A stretch of 64,000 nucleotides of DNA from Erythrobacter sp. (GCF_035194505.1 NZ_CP136573.1:2405001-2469000); one strand, 5' to 3'. Shown: positions 53,803 through 62,622, counted from the stretch's first letter. Numbers and translations are program-made. Notes: a model not told the origin generated them from the sequence alone.

Positions 53803-55089
53803 TTGCACGATAAAGATCAGACCGCCGCTGGCGGACAGGGCAAGTTCGCGCTGGTATCGATCCGCCTGCCTGTGGCGCTGACCTTTGCCGCACTGGTCGG
53901 CGGGCTGGTGGCGGGGATTGCCGGAGCCGCGCTAGGCGCGCCGGCCCTGGTCAGTGACATTGCCGGGCTGGTCGGCGGCCTGTGGCTGCGCGCCTTGCAG
54001 ATGACGATCATCCCGCTGGTGGCAGCGCTGCTGGTGCTGGGGCTGGTGCAGATGATCCTCGCCGCGCGGGTGGGCACGGTGGCGCGGCGGATGATTGCGA
54101 TCATGGTCGCGGTGCAGCTGGCCGGTGGGGCTTTCACCTCGATCGCCATGCCGTCGCTGCTCAAGGCCTTTCCGGTGCCCGAGGGCGCGAGTGCCTTTCT
54201 GGCGCAAGGGAGCGGCGATGTCGGCGAAGTGCCGGGCGTGCTCGATTTCTTCACCTCGCTGGTCTCGCCCAACATCATCGCCGCCGCCGCCGAGACCGCG
54301 ATGCTGCCGCTGACGATCTTCTTCGTGATGTTCGCGGTCGCGATCACCCGCTTGCCGGAGGATCAGGGTGAGCGGCTGCTCGGCTTCTTCCACGCGCTGG
54401 GCAATGTCATGCTGCTGATTATCGGCTGGGTGCTGGCCGCAGCGCCGGTGGGCGTGTTCGGTCTTGCCTACGGCGTGGGCGTGCAGAGCGGGGGCGGGGC
54501 CTTCGCGGCGCTCGGCCACTATGTGCTCACCGTGACGCTGATGGGCACCTTCGTGTTCCTGCTCGCCTATGTCATCGCGGCGGTGCAGGGGCGGACCGGG
54601 CTGCTTGCCTTCGCCAAGGCAGTGCTGCCCGCGCAGGCGGTGGCGCTTTCGACCCAGAGCTCGCTGGCGAGCCTGCCCGCGATGCTCGATTCCGCCGGAC
54701 GCCTCTCCTTGCGCGCATCGACTGCCGAGTTCGTATTGCCGCTCGCGGTGGTGATCTTCCGTGCGACCAGTTCCTGCATGAACCTTGCGGTGGTCTATTA
54801 CATCGCGGCGCTGGCCGGGGTGGAGGTGCCGCCCGCCATCGCAGTCGCCGGCATCATCATCGCCAGCGTCATCAGCCTTTCCGCGGTGAGCCTGCCGGGA
54901 TCGATCAGCTTTGTGGTGTCCATCGGGCCGATTGCGCTCGCCATGGGCGTGCCGATCGAGCCGCTGGCGCTGCTGGTGGCGGTGGAGATGCTGCCCGATC
55001 TCATGCGCACGCTGGGCAATGTCACGGCCAATGTCGCTGTCACAAGCGCGGTTGACCGCTCGGCGGAAGGGGCAGAAGCGCCGGTTTGA
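53803..55089 (+). CDS. dicarboxylate/amino acid:cation symporter (DAACS) family, divergent
   Basis: 428 residues from a TTG at 53803, with AGGGAC before it; another TTG at 53734 is possible and no ATG fits, so the start is uncertain. The protein has eight or more helices and two DAACS-like regions: LSTQSSLASLPAML (hairpin 1, serine-rich) and MRTLGNVTANVA in the last helix. The usual NMDGT and D..RT..N..GD cation/substrate sites are altered (FRATSSCMNLA; LPDLMRTLGNVTANV), so substrate may differ from glutamate/dicarboxylate. Confidence 0.75.
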   Translation: MHDKDQTAAGGQGKFALVSIRLPVALTFAALVGGLVAGIAGAALGAPALVSDIAGLVGGLWLRALQMTIIPLVAALLVLGLVQMILAARVGTVARRMIAIMVAVQLAGGAFTSIAMPSLLKAFPVPEGASAFLAQGSGDVGEVPGVLDFFTSLVSPNIIAAAAETAMLPLTIFFVMFAVAITRLPEDQGERLLGFFHALGNVMLLIIGWVLAAAPVGVFGLAYGVGVQSGGGAFAALGHYVLTVTLMGTFVFLLAYVIAAVQGRTGLLAFAKAVLPAQAVALSTQSSLASLPAMLDSAGRLSLRASTAEFVLPLAVVIFRATSSCMNLAVVYYIAALAGVEVPPAIAVAGIIIASVISLSAVSLPGSISFVVSIGPIALAMGVPIEPLALLVAVEMLPDLMRTLGNVTANVAVTSAVDRSAEGAEAPV

Positions 55090-55112
55090 CCTCGGAAACC
55101 GGCGGGAAACGA

Positions 55113-55140
55113 ATTGCTCTCCCCCGAGGGGGAGAGCAAT
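55113..55140. terminator. perfect 13-bp hairpin, bidirectional terminator
   Basis: ATTGCTCTCCCCC and GGGGGAGAGCAAT pair perfectly across a two-base loop between the convergent symporter and PuuD-like genes. On the minus strand it leads into TCGTTT. Confidence 0.8.
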
Positions 55141-55147
55141 GCAGTCT

Positions 55148-55744
55148 TCAGCTACCGAGGTTTGCGCTGACCATGCAGTAGAGCATCGGCAGCGAAAGCA
55201 GCAGATTGGTGCGGCTCGCGGCCAGAGCACGCGGGCGCAGCTTGGCCTTTTCCTCGTCACTCGCGCCGGGCACGATGTTGAGGATCTTGCGCTGCGCCGG
55301 CCAGATGATGAACCAGACGTTGAACGCCATGATCAGCCCCAGCCACATGCCAAGCCCGATCAGGTTGATTCCGTCGAAGCCAAAGCCGCCGAAGGTCAGC
55401 GCCTGTGCGCCGTAGCCGTTGTGGAAGGCGATGATGAGGCCCATCACGACCGTCAGCAGCGCCGCATAGCGGAAGAAGAAGAACACCTTGGGCGCGATGT
55501 GGTTGTTGATCGCCCCGGTCTGCTCGGCCGGAATCTTGGGCATGGTCGGAACCTGCACGAAGTTGAGGTAGTACAGGAGGCCGATCCACAGGATGCCGAA
55601 GAAGGTGTGGAGCCAGCGGAACACGTCGTCCGCCAACGATTTTGCATCAGACCCGGTCCAGCCGGTGAAGCTGATGATGACCAGAATCGCAGCGATCAGG
55701 CCGACGGCCAGCACGAGATGCAGGTTGCCAAAGAATTTTGCCAT
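55148..55744 (-). CDS. PuuD-like (urate oxidase N-terminal domain) membrane protein
   Basis: 198 residues from the ATG at 55742-55744. Hydrophobic helices near 7-27 (LHLVLAVGLIAAILVIISFT), 45-62 (RWLHTFFGILWIGLLYYLNF), 92-112 and 130-150. The WLHTFFGILWIG segment and the charged KIPAEQ/NNHIAPKVFFFFRYAA block match the membrane part of PuuD (PF06181-type). The cytochrome c domain of full PuuD is absent, so urate hydroxylation cannot be claimed. Confidence 0.75.
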   Translation of the reverse strand: MAKFFGNLHLVLAVGLIAAILVIISFTGWTGSDAKSLADDVFRWLHTFFGILWIGLLYYLNFVQVPTMPKIPAEQTGAINNHIAPKVFFFFRYAALLTVVMGLIIAFHNGYGAQALTFGGFGFDGINLIGLGMWLGLIMAFNVWFIIWPAQRKILNIVPGASDEEKAKLRPRALAASRTNLLLSLPMLYCMVSANLGS

Positions 55745-55866
55745 GTGATCCCCATATAGCGGTTGCGGGCGCATTCATGGCGGTAAAAAACCCGATTGTC
55801 ACACCTGTTCTGGCCTTTTCCCGCCAGAATCGCGGCTCGGACGTGCAGAACCGCGCGCCCGCCGCG

Positions 55867-56493
55867 TCACCCCCGCGAGCTGACCCCGTTGCCCGCTGCC
55901 ACCTCGTCGAGTTCCTCAAGGATCGCGCGGTGGGCGGCTTCGTCGTCGGTGGAGCGGCGCGGGATGTTGCCGTTGGCCAGCATTTCGGTGAGCGCGGCGC
56001 GGGCGCGGCCCACGCGGCTCTTGATCGTCCCGACCGCGCAGCCGCAGATTTCGGCGGCTTCCTCGTAGGAAAATCCGCCTGCACCCACCAGCAGTAGCGC
56101 CTCGCGCCGTTCCGGCTGGAGTGTCAGCAGCGCGCGGTGGAGATCGCTGAGGTGGATCGGTTCTTCCTGCCCGGCAGGCGCGGTGAGGATGCGTTCGGCC
56201 ACGCCCTCGTCATACTCGCCGCGGAAGCGGTTGCGGCGCATGTCGGTGAGATAGGCGTTGCGCAAAATCACGAAGGTCCATGCGCGCATCGAGGTGCCGG
56301 GTTCGAACCGGTCCTGCGCGGCCCAGGCCTTGAGCAGCGTTTCCTGCACCAGATCATCGGCCATGTCGGGGCGCCCGCAAAGCCCGCGGGCAAAGGCGCG
56401 CAGATGCGGGACAACCGCAGTCAGCTCGCGCTTGAAATCGGCCTTTTCGCTATCCGATCGGGGGCTGGTTGTGGACGGGTCGCTGTCGCTCAC
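55867..56493 (-). CDS. ecfG: EcfG-type ECF sigma factor of the general stress response
   Basis: 208 residues from a GTG that overlaps the nepR stop (GTGA). Sigma2 region has ADDLVQETLLKAWAAQDRF, followed by GTSMRAWTFVILRNAYL, and sigma4 has LPERREALLL-like TLQPERREALLLVGAGGFSY with the HTH CAVGTIKSRVGRARAAL. It is released from NepR when PhyR is phosphorylated and directs RNA polymerase to GGAAC...GTT promoters. The extra C-terminal tail of about 30 residues is charged. Confidence 0.93.
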   Translation of the reverse strand: MSDSDPSTTSPRSDSEKADFKRELTAVVPHLRAFARGLCGRPDMADDLVQETLLKAWAAQDRFEPGTSMRAWTFVILRNAYLTDMRRNRFRGEYDEGVAERILTAPAGQEEPIHLSDLHRALLTLQPERREALLLVGAGGFSYEEAAEICGCAVGTIKSRVGRARAALTEMLANGNIPRRSTDDEAAHRAILEELDEVAAGNGVSSRG

Positions 56494-56714
56494 GCTCGCG
56501 CTCCCCGGCCATCCGGGGAATGCGAGGGGCTGCCGGATTCAGGACCGCCGCGGCGCGGATCGATCTCGTCGAGCCGGGCCAGCAGGGTCTTGAAGCTATC
56601 GGGCAGGTCTTCCTCGACCACCGAATCATACAGCTGCTTCAGACCATCGGCCCATTCCGGCGCTGCTTGCGGATTTTCCCCGCTGGCAGGAGGTGGTTTT
56701 CGATCTGAAGACAT
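56490..56714 (-). CDS. nepR: anti-sigma factor NepR
   Basis: 74 residues from the ATG at 56712-56714. The core WADGLKQLYDSVVEEDLPDS then FKTLLARLDEI is the two-helix NepR signature (residues about 22-53). Holds EcfG inactive; titrated by phospho-PhyR. Coupled to ecfG by a 4-base overlap. An upstream promoter on the minus strand matches the EcfG consensus, so the unit is autoregulated. Confidence 0.92.
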   Translation of the reverse strand: MSSDRKPPPASGENPQAAPEWADGLKQLYDSVVEEDLPDSFKTLLARLDEIDPRRGGPESGSPSHSPDGRGARA

Positions 56715-56863
56715 GGTGCTGTCGGTTAATCCCTGATCCCGGTCCGCCCGAGGTGCCTTGCCGCCGCCCCGTGAAGGGAAAGACGGCGCGGTTTCTCCGG
56801 CGTTGCCCGTGCCATAGCACAGGCTTTTGGAAATGCCCCATGCAAACGCGCTTGGACGTTTCG

Positions 56864-56890
56864 GGAACCTTGGGGCATATGCCTTGTTCC
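56864..56890. promoter_or_regulatory. bidirectional EcfG-type promoter between nepR and the kinase
   Basis: Plus strand: GGAAC (56864-56868), 17 bases, GTT (56886-56888). Minus strand: GGAAC (56890-56886), 17 bases, GTT (56868-56866). Both fit the EcfG consensus GGAAC-N16/17-GTT, and each -35 box overlaps the other's -10 box; a central GGCATATGCC adds symmetry. It lies 150 bases before nepR and 101 before the kinase start. Confidence 0.82.
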
Positions 56891-56990
56891 CAAAAGCGCA
56901 CCAGGACCATCCGCGATCGAGAGCGCCCCGTTCTTCCCGGCCCCCGAGGCTCAAGGCTCCGCCAGCGATAGCCGCGCGCGGCGCTGGCTG

Positions 56991-58610
56991 GTGCTCTATC
57001 CGCGTGCGATTCCGCTGGCGATCTTCCTCGCGATCGCTGCGATCACCACGCTCAGCGTGTTCGCGATCGAGAGCAATGCCCGGGCGCGCGAACTGGCGCA
57101 GATGCGCGAATATGCCCGCACGGTTTCCGCTGCGCTCGATCGCAACAGCAACAGTTTTTCCTCCTATCTGCGCGCGGGCGCGGCACTGTTTGCGAGCAGC
57201 GCGGATGTGCGCCCCGAAACCTTTGACAATTTCGTGCGCGCGCTGCGGCTCGATACCGAATATCCCGGCGCGGAAGGGATCGGCTGGTTGCCGGTGATCG
57301 AGACCGCCGATGTGCCCGCCTTCATGGCGCAGGTGCGCGAGCGGCAGCCGGATTTTCCTGCAATCTACCCCAAGCCGGTCGCCACCACCGGCCGGATCGC
57401 GCCGGTGACGATGTTTGCCCCCGCTTCGGAGCGCAACCGCCGCGCGCTGGGCTATGACATGTATTCCGATCCCGCTCGCGCCGCCGCCATGGCCGAGGCC
57501 GAACTCGCCCGCCGTCCGACCGCCTCGGGCCGGATCGTGCTCGAACAGGAACAGTCGGGCAATCTTCCCGCCTTTGCGATCTACATGCCGGTGTTCCGCA
57601 CCTTCGGCGAGGATGACCGGCGGCTGATCGGCTTCGTCTACGCGCCGTTCCGTGCGCGCGAATTCCTCGATTCCGCGCTGGCGCGCGAGCGCCCTGAGGA
57701 TTTCGGCGTGCGGCTCTATGATGGCGAGGCGGCGACGGGGAACCTGCTGGTCACCCACACGCTCGGCGATCCGGCGAGCGAGCGGGTCGAGGAAGAGGTC
57801 ACCATCGCCAACCGCCGCCTGCTGCTGGTGATCGAATCCGCCAATGTCCGGGTGCTCAGCCCGCTATCGATGGTGACGCTGGTGTTCGGCCTTGCGCTGG
57901 CGAGCCTGCTGATGCTGCTGGCGCGGCTGCTGACCCAGCAGGCCTACGAGGACCAGTCGCGGCTCGCCTTTCTCGAGGAACAGCACTCGATCCGCAATTC
58001 GCTCACCCGCGAGCTAAATCACCGGGTCAAGAACACGCTCGCCAATGTGCTCTCGATCCTGTCGCTGACGCGGCGGCGCACCCGCGATCTCGATGAATTT
58101 GCCGACAGCCTCGAGGGGCGCATCCGCGCGCTTTCGGCAACGCATGATCTGCTGACGGTGACCGACTGGGGCACCACCCCGATCCGCGCGGTGATCGAGG
58201 CGGAGTTGCAGCATTTCCGCCTCGCGCTCGACGATGCGATCCTGCTCGAAGGCCCGCCGCTGGAGCTGGCGCCTAATGATGCGCTGTCTTTCGGCCTCGC
58301 AGTGCATGAACTGGCAACCAATGCGGCGAAATATGGCGCGCTGAGCGTGGCCAGCGGACGGGTGACGATCCGCTGGCAAATGGTTGGCGAGCAGCTGGCG
58401 GAGGTGGAGTGGCGCGAAAGCGGCGGGCCGCAGGTGGCGTCAGAGCGCCGCCGCGGTTTCGGCACCGAGCTCATTGAAAAGATCGTCGCCCACGAATTGC
58501 GCCAGCCGGTCGCGCTCGATTTCCGGCCCGAGGGCGTGATCTGCGTGATGCGCGTGCCGATCCGGCGGCCGGCGGATTTCCGGATTCGCGAGGCGGGGCG
58601 GGAGGTCTGA
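56991..58610 (+). CDS. CHASE-domain sensor histidine kinase (HWE/HisKA_2 type, PhyK-like)
   Basis: 539 residues from a GTG at 56991; the frame is open upstream but the predicted transcription start (about 56895) leaves this as the best usable start. One N-terminal helix (IPLAIFLAIAAITTLSVFAI), a periplasmic CHASE-like domain (about 50-260; GIGWLPVIETADVPAF, MFAPASERNRRALGYDMY), a second helix (SMVTLVFGLALASLLMLLAR) and a cytosolic kinase: the phosphorylated His344 in ELNHRVKNTLANVLSI and the N-box HELATNAAKYGALS. Likely phosphorylates PhyR. Adjacent to phyR and nepR-ecfG. Confidence 0.88.
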   Translation: MLYPRAIPLAIFLAIAAITTLSVFAIESNARARELAQMREYARTVSAALDRNSNSFSSYLRAGAALFASSADVRPETFDNFVRALRLDTEYPGAEGIGWLPVIETADVPAFMAQVRERQPDFPAIYPKPVATTGRIAPVTMFAPASERNRRALGYDMYSDPARAAAMAEAELARRPTASGRIVLEQEQSGNLPAFAIYMPVFRTFGEDDRRLIGFVYAPFRAREFLDSALARERPEDFGVRLYDGEAATGNLLVTHTLGDPASERVEEEVTIANRRLLLVIESANVRVLSPLSMVTLVFGLALASLLMLLARLLTQQAYEDQSRLAFLEEQHSIRNSLTRELNHRVKNTLANVLSILSLTRRRTRDLDEFADSLEGRIRALSATHDLLTVTDWGTTPIRAVIEAELQHFRLALDDAILLEGPPLELAPNDALSFGLAVHELATNAAKYGALSVASGRVTIRWQMVGEQLAEVEWRESGGPQVASERRRGFGTELIEKIVAHELRQPVALDFRPEGVICVMRVPIRRPADFRIREAGREV

Positions 58611-58613
58611 CCC

Positions 58614-59402
58614 TTAGTAAAGCGGCTTGCCCGACTGGAAGAACAGCGCCTGGCTGATGGCGGCGCGCACCGTGGCTTCCTGAAACGGCTTGGTGACGAG
58701 ATAGGTCGGCTCGGGCCGGTCGCCGGTCAGCAGGCGTTCGGGATAAGCGGTGATGAAGATCACCGGCACGCTTCCGTGCCCAAGGATATCGTCCACCGCA
58801 TCGAGGCCGGACGAGCCATCGGCCAGCTGGATATCGGCCAGCACCAGTCCGGGCATGGCTTCGGCAGCCACTTCGCGCGCCTGGGTGCGGGTGGCGGCGG
58901 TGCCGCAGATGGTGTGGCCAAGGCCGCCGACGAGGTCTTCAAGCTGCATCGCGATCAGCGGTTCATCCTCGATGATGAGGACGCTGGTCTTCTGTTCGGC
59001 CTCGATCTCGGCCACGGCGGCGGCGACCAATGCGGCGATCTCGGCCTCGGTCAGGCTCATGATGTCTGCGGCCTGTCCGGTGGTGAAATCCTCGAGCGTG
59101 GTGAGCAGCAGCGCTTGGCGTGCCGGAGGTGGCACCGCAGCGAGTCGCCGCTGCGCTCCGGCTTCGTGCTCGCTGGTGGTGGCCGAGCCCGCGCCGGTGC
59201 CGGCGCTCTCCCAGATGCGGGTGAAGGCGCGGTAGAGCGGCACGCGCCCGCCTTCGAGCGTGGCGGCCGTCGCCGTATCCGACAGCACCGCTTCGAGCAT
59301 CGCGCGAACCAGCGCATCGCCCGACGCCTGCGAGCCGGTCAGCGCGCGGGCATAGCGCCGCAGGAACGGCAGGTTGGCGGCGATCTGGTTTCCGAGGGAC
59401 AT
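58614..59402 (-). CDS. phyR: response regulator PhyR (sigma-like anti-anti-sigma)
   Basis: 262 residues. N-terminal sigma-like domain (1-130, LPFLRRYARALTGSQASGDA; LTTLEDFTTGQAADIMSL) mimics EcfG to pull NepR away; C-terminal receiver has acidic IIEDEP (143-148), phosphoacceptor Asp190 in VLADIQLADG, Thr/Ala at FITAYPE and Lys238 in LVTKPF. The stop is four bases from the kinase stop (convergent). A GGAAC at 59469-59473 (minus) with a weak -10 (CCTTT) lies before the start. Confidence 0.95.
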   Translation of the reverse strand: MSLGNQIAANLPFLRRYARALTGSQASGDALVRAMLEAVLSDTATAATLEGGRVPLYRAFTRIWESAGTGAGSATTSEHEAGAQRRLAAVPPPARQALLLTTLEDFTTGQAADIMSLTEAEIAALVAAAVAEIEAEQKTSVLIIEDEPLIAMQLEDLVGGLGHTICGTAATRTQAREVAAEAMPGLVLADIQLADGSSGLDAVDDILGHGSVPVIFITAYPERLLTGDRPEPTYLVTKPFQEATVRAAISQALFFQSGKPLY

Positions 59403-59594
59403 TGGTCGGCTCCGGCGAGAGGTTGGCAGGGCGGGCTGCTACACTATAAAGGACCAGCAACCCTAGCGGTTCCTGCGGCCCGCGCCCGCCTCCTTCGCGG
59501 AGCCCGCAAAAAAGCGTCGGTTTCGCCTCAAGCAACGCGTGTTGAAAATATTTTTTCAAAGCCGGGAACCGCGCGGCTGGCTGATCATTAAGAG

Positions 59595-59686
59595 CTTGTC
59601 ACCGCCGAGACCCCCCTCCCGTCCAAGCGGCTGTGACACGATCCCGAAAGGCCTCTGCTCGTTCGCGAGTAGAGGCCTTTTTTCTT
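59595..59686 (+). ncRNA. candidate small RNA with C-rich loop beside phyR
   Basis: No open frame. Hairpin 1 pairs TGTCAC-c-GCC (59597-59606) with GGC-t-GTGACA (59629-59638), leaving a 22-base loop with CCCCCCTCCC (59611-59620). A strong terminator follows. GGAAC at 59564-59568 then 17 bases and CATT resembles an EcfG promoter with one mismatch. C-rich-loop sRNAs in alphaproteobacteria, including GsrN of the Caulobacter general stress response, use such loops to bind mRNAs; the family link is inference. Confidence 0.65.
59649..59686 (+). terminator. strong intrinsic terminator (plus strand)
   Basis: AGGCCTCTGCTCG pairs with CGAGTAGAGGCCT (13 bp, one G-T pair) around TTCG, followed by TTTTTT. 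On the minus strand only TTT follows, so its main direction is plus, yet no plus-strand protein gene precedes it. Confidence 0.85.
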
Positions 59687-59693
59687 GGGCTCT

Positions 59694-60869
59694 CTATCCC
59701 AGTGTCCGTTCGTAGATCGCGTATTCGCGGTTGACCTTGCTCTGGATCGTGTCGGCAATCGCGACCATGCCCTGGTTGTCTTCGAGCACCCAGCCCAGCT
59801 CGCCGCGGTTCGATTCGAACTTGGTGGTCGCCTGCACCCGGATCGCCTCGATCATCATGAAGGCGAGCGTTCCGGCCATCCGGGTTTGGTGGAGCTCCTT
59901 CAGCACCCCCATCAGCGGCACCCGCATCCCTGCCCCCTTGGGGTGGCGCAACCAGCGCAGCATGGTGATCCAGCCGAACGGAAACAGCTTGCCTTTGATT
60001 TTGGCGAGGGCGCTGTTGGCATCGGGCCACGTCAGCATGAAGGCCACCGGGCGGCCGTCCACTTCGGCAATCATGTTCAATTCTTCATGGATGATCGCCC
60101 GCAGCTTCTTGCCGGCATAGGCCACTTCGGCGGGCGTAAAGGGGACAAACCCCCAATTGTCCGACCATGCATCATTGAGGATCGCGAGGATGATCGCGAC
60201 CTCCTCGTCCCAACGGCTCTTGTCCACCCGGCGCACATGAATCCGGTCATTGCGCTGCCCCGACTGGACAAGGCGCTGCACCAGCGGGCCGAACCCGTTC
60301 GTGATATCCAGATCATAGGTGTAGAGCGTCTTTGCGCGGGCATAACCTGCGGCCTCGATCCAGCCTGCATAATGCGCCGGATGATGGCCCATCATCATCA
60401 TCGGCGGGTGATCCTGCCCGCTGATCAGCAGGCCGGGCTCCTCCCAGATCGATAGCGAAATCGGCCCCAGCGCGCGGGTCATGCCTTGCCCGGCCAGCCA
60501 GCCTTCCGCCGCCGCCAGCAGCGCGTGGGCGACGGTCTCGTCCTCGGCATCGAAATAGCCGAAGAAGCCGGTGCCCGGGCCAAAGCCCTGTTCGGGTGGC
60601 ATGGTGAGGGCGAGCTCGTCGATATGGGCCGAAATCCGCCCGACGGCGCGCCCGCCGCTCTTGGCGATGAACAGCTGCACGCGCGCGTGGGCGAAGAAGG
60701 GGTTCTTGTCCGGATCGACCAGTTCCAGCTGTTCGGAACGGATCTGCGGGACGAAGTTCTCCAGACGGTCAGAAAAGGCGCGGCCCAGATCGACAAAGGC
60801 CGCACGGCCCGCCTTGCCGGACACCGGCTCGATGCTGATGTGCGATCCGGTGGTGATTGCATCTGACAC
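59694..60869 (-). CDS. YghO-like GNAT-fold protein
   Basis: 391 residues from a GTG at 60867-60869, chosen as the first start near family length; the longer frame to 60932 is possible. NPFFAHARVQLFIAKSGGRA and GFFGYFDAEDETVAHALLAA then ISLSIWEEPGLLISG and PPMMMMGHHPAHYAGWIEAA are the YghO/GNAT-like N-terminal domain; the second half (LNDAWSDNWGFVPFTPAEVA, NMIAEVDGRPVAFMLTW) is a second acetyltransferase-like domain. No characterised substrate. Confidence 0.78.
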   Translation of the reverse strand: MSDAITTGSHISIEPVSGKAGRAAFVDLGRAFSDRLENFVPQIRSEQLELVDPDKNPFFAHARVQLFIAKSGGRAVGRISAHIDELALTMPPEQGFGPGTGFFGYFDAEDETVAHALLAAAEGWLAGQGMTRALGPISLSIWEEPGLLISGQDHPPMMMMGHHPAHYAGWIEAAGYARAKTLYTYDLDITNGFGPLVQRLVQSGQRNDRIHVRRVDKSRWDEEVAIILAILNDAWSDNWGFVPFTPAEVAYAGKKLRAIIHEELNMIAEVDGRPVAFMLTWPDANSALAKIKGKLFPFGWITMLRWLRHPKGAGMRVPLMGVLKELHQTRMAGTLAFMMIEAIRVQATTKFESNRGELGWVLEDNQGMVAIADTIQSKVNREYAIYERTLG

Positions 60870-61015
60870 GCGGTGGTTCCCGTAGTTGCTCAAGATCAAG
60901 GTGTGTGTGTCGCGCCCGCGCCATTGACGCAAGCCAATCGATCACACTCACCGACAGGACAAGTTTGGCTTGGCCCGCGTTTTCGAGTAGGGCTGCCAAC
61001 CGGATTTTGCCAGAC

Positions 61016-62113
61016 ATGACCATGCACCAGCCTCTCGATCCTGCCCTCTCCCGCGAACCTGCGCCGATGAAGGCGACCCGCGTCCAGTTCATGGCCGAGG
61101 ATGACAAGGACATGCTGCGCGCCGCGCGCGATCTGACCAAGGGTCTGGGCGAGGCGCGTGGTGACATCTACTGGCCCGACATGCTGGTCTCGGCCGGCGT
61201 GGGCTATGCCGGGATTGCGACCGCGATCCTGTCCGCCAGCCTTGGCGTGAAGCTGGCCGCGGGCTTGGTGGCGGCGCTCGCGCTCTACCGCGCGCTGATG
61301 TTCATCCACGAGCTGACCCATATCCACCGCGATGCCCTGCCGGGCTTCCGCACCGCGTGGAATCTTCTGGTCGGCATCCCGATGCTGACGCCCAGCTTCA
61401 TGTATGAAGGCGTGCACACCATCCACCACAAGCGCACACAATATGGCACGGTGGAGGATCCCGAATATCTCCCGCTCGCGCTGATGAAGCCGTGGAGCCT
61501 GCCGCTGTTCGTGCTGGTGGCGATGATGCTGCCGATCGCACTGCTGGTGCGCTTCGGGCTGCTGTACCCGATCGGGCTGATCGTGCCGCCGCTGCGCAAG
61601 TTCACGTGGGAGCGGTTTTCCTCGCTCTCGATCAACCCCGAATTCCGCCGCCGCCCGGCCGAGGGCGACTTCGTGGGCCGCGTGCGCTGGCAGGAAGCCG
61701 GTGCAAGCCTGTGGGCGATCACGCTGATGGTGACGGCGGCGCTCTATGGCTGGCAGCCGCTGGCGACCGCGCTGGCGATCCTCTCGCTCGCCGCAGTCCT
61801 GAACCAGCTGCGCACGCTGGTCGCGCATCTGTGGGAGAACGAGGGCGAGGCGATGACGGTGACGGCGCAGTTCCTCGATAGCGTCAACGTGCCGCCGCCG
61901 GGCCTCGCTGCCGAGATCTGGGCGCCGGTCGGCCTGCGCTATCACGCGCTGCACCACCTGATGCCCTCGATGCCCTATCATGACCTTCCCGAAGCGCACC
62001 GCCGTCTTGCGCGCGAGCTGGGAACGGGTTCGACCTATGAAGGCGCGAACCACCCCGGGATGCTGGTGCTGGTGGGCCGCATCGCTAAAAGCACGATGGG
62101 CAAGCGGGCTTAA
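61016..62113 (+). CDS. membrane fatty acid desaturase
   Basis: 365 residues from the ATG at 61016; the longer frame upstream is unsupported. The three histidine boxes of the diiron desaturases are present: HELTH at 98-102, HTIHH at 134-138 and HALHH near 308-312, with four or more helices between. Introduces a double bond into a lipid acyl chain, or acts on a carotenoid or sphingolipid-like substrate; acyl chains are most likely. Its TAA stop shares TTAA with the convergent GNAT gene. Confidence 0.9.
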   Translation: MTMHQPLDPALSREPAPMKATRVQFMAEDDKDMLRAARDLTKGLGEARGDIYWPDMLVSAGVGYAGIATAILSASLGVKLAAGLVAALALYRALMFIHELTHIHRDALPGFRTAWNLLVGIPMLTPSFMYEGVHTIHHKRTQYGTVEDPEYLPLALMKPWSLPLFVLVAMMLPIALLVRFGLLYPIGLIVPPLRKFTWERFSSLSINPEFRRRPAEGDFVGRVRWQEAGASLWAITLMVTAALYGWQPLATALAILSLAAVLNQLRTLVAHLWENEGEAMTVTAQFLDSVNVPPPGLAAEIWAPVGLRYHALHHLMPSMPYHDLPEAHRRLARELGTGSTYEGANHPGMLVLVGRIAKSTMGKRA

Positions 62114-62622
62114 TCCAGAAAACAGATCATCGCGCAGCGGCGTTCGGCGGGCAGGCCGTCGTCGACTTCGTTGGCGAGTTCGCCCGCCAGCCGTGGATGC
62201 GCGTCAAGGGCAGTGACTTCCTCGAAGCCGAGGCGTGCATAGAACGGCCCGTTCCACGCCAGATCGCGAAAGGTGGTGAGCGTCAGCGCGCGATAGCCGG
62301 TGTTGCGCGCGTCGATTTGTGCAGCGCGCACCAGCCCCGCTCCGATCCCGCGCCGCTGGAAGTCGGGCGCGACGTCCATCTCCCAGATGTGCAATTCGCG
62401 GCTGAAGGGCTGGGCCACCAGAAACCCGGCCATCACCTCGCCGACATGGGCGACGAGGCTGTGACCCCGGCGGATCAGGCGGGCATAGTCTTCGCTCGTG
62501 CGGGTGCGGGCGGGATCGATGCTGGCTTCGGTTGCGAAGGCGACCTCGGCTGCGGCGCGCTCGATCGCCGGCATCGCCTCGGCATCGGATGGCCGCGCCA
62601 GCCGGAGCGACCAGCCGCTCAT
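62110..62622 (-). CDS. GNAT-family N-acetyltransferase
   Basis: 170 residues from the ATG at 62620-62622, overlapping the lptG stop. SLRLARPSDAEAMPAIERAA is the start; MDVAPDFQRRGIGAGLVRAA is the acetyl-CoA loop and RDLAWNGPFYARLGFEEV the second motif. Coupled to lptG (ATGA), but any functional link to LPS export is unknown. Confidence 0.9.
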   Translation of the reverse strand: MSGWSLRLARPSDAEAMPAIERAAAEVAFATEASIDPARTRTSEDYARLIRRGHSLVAHVGEVMAGFLVAQPFSRELHIWEMDVAPDFQRRGIGAGLVRAAQIDARNTGYRALTLTTFRDLAWNGPFYARLGFEEVTALDAHPRLAGELANEVDDGLPAERRCAMICFLD

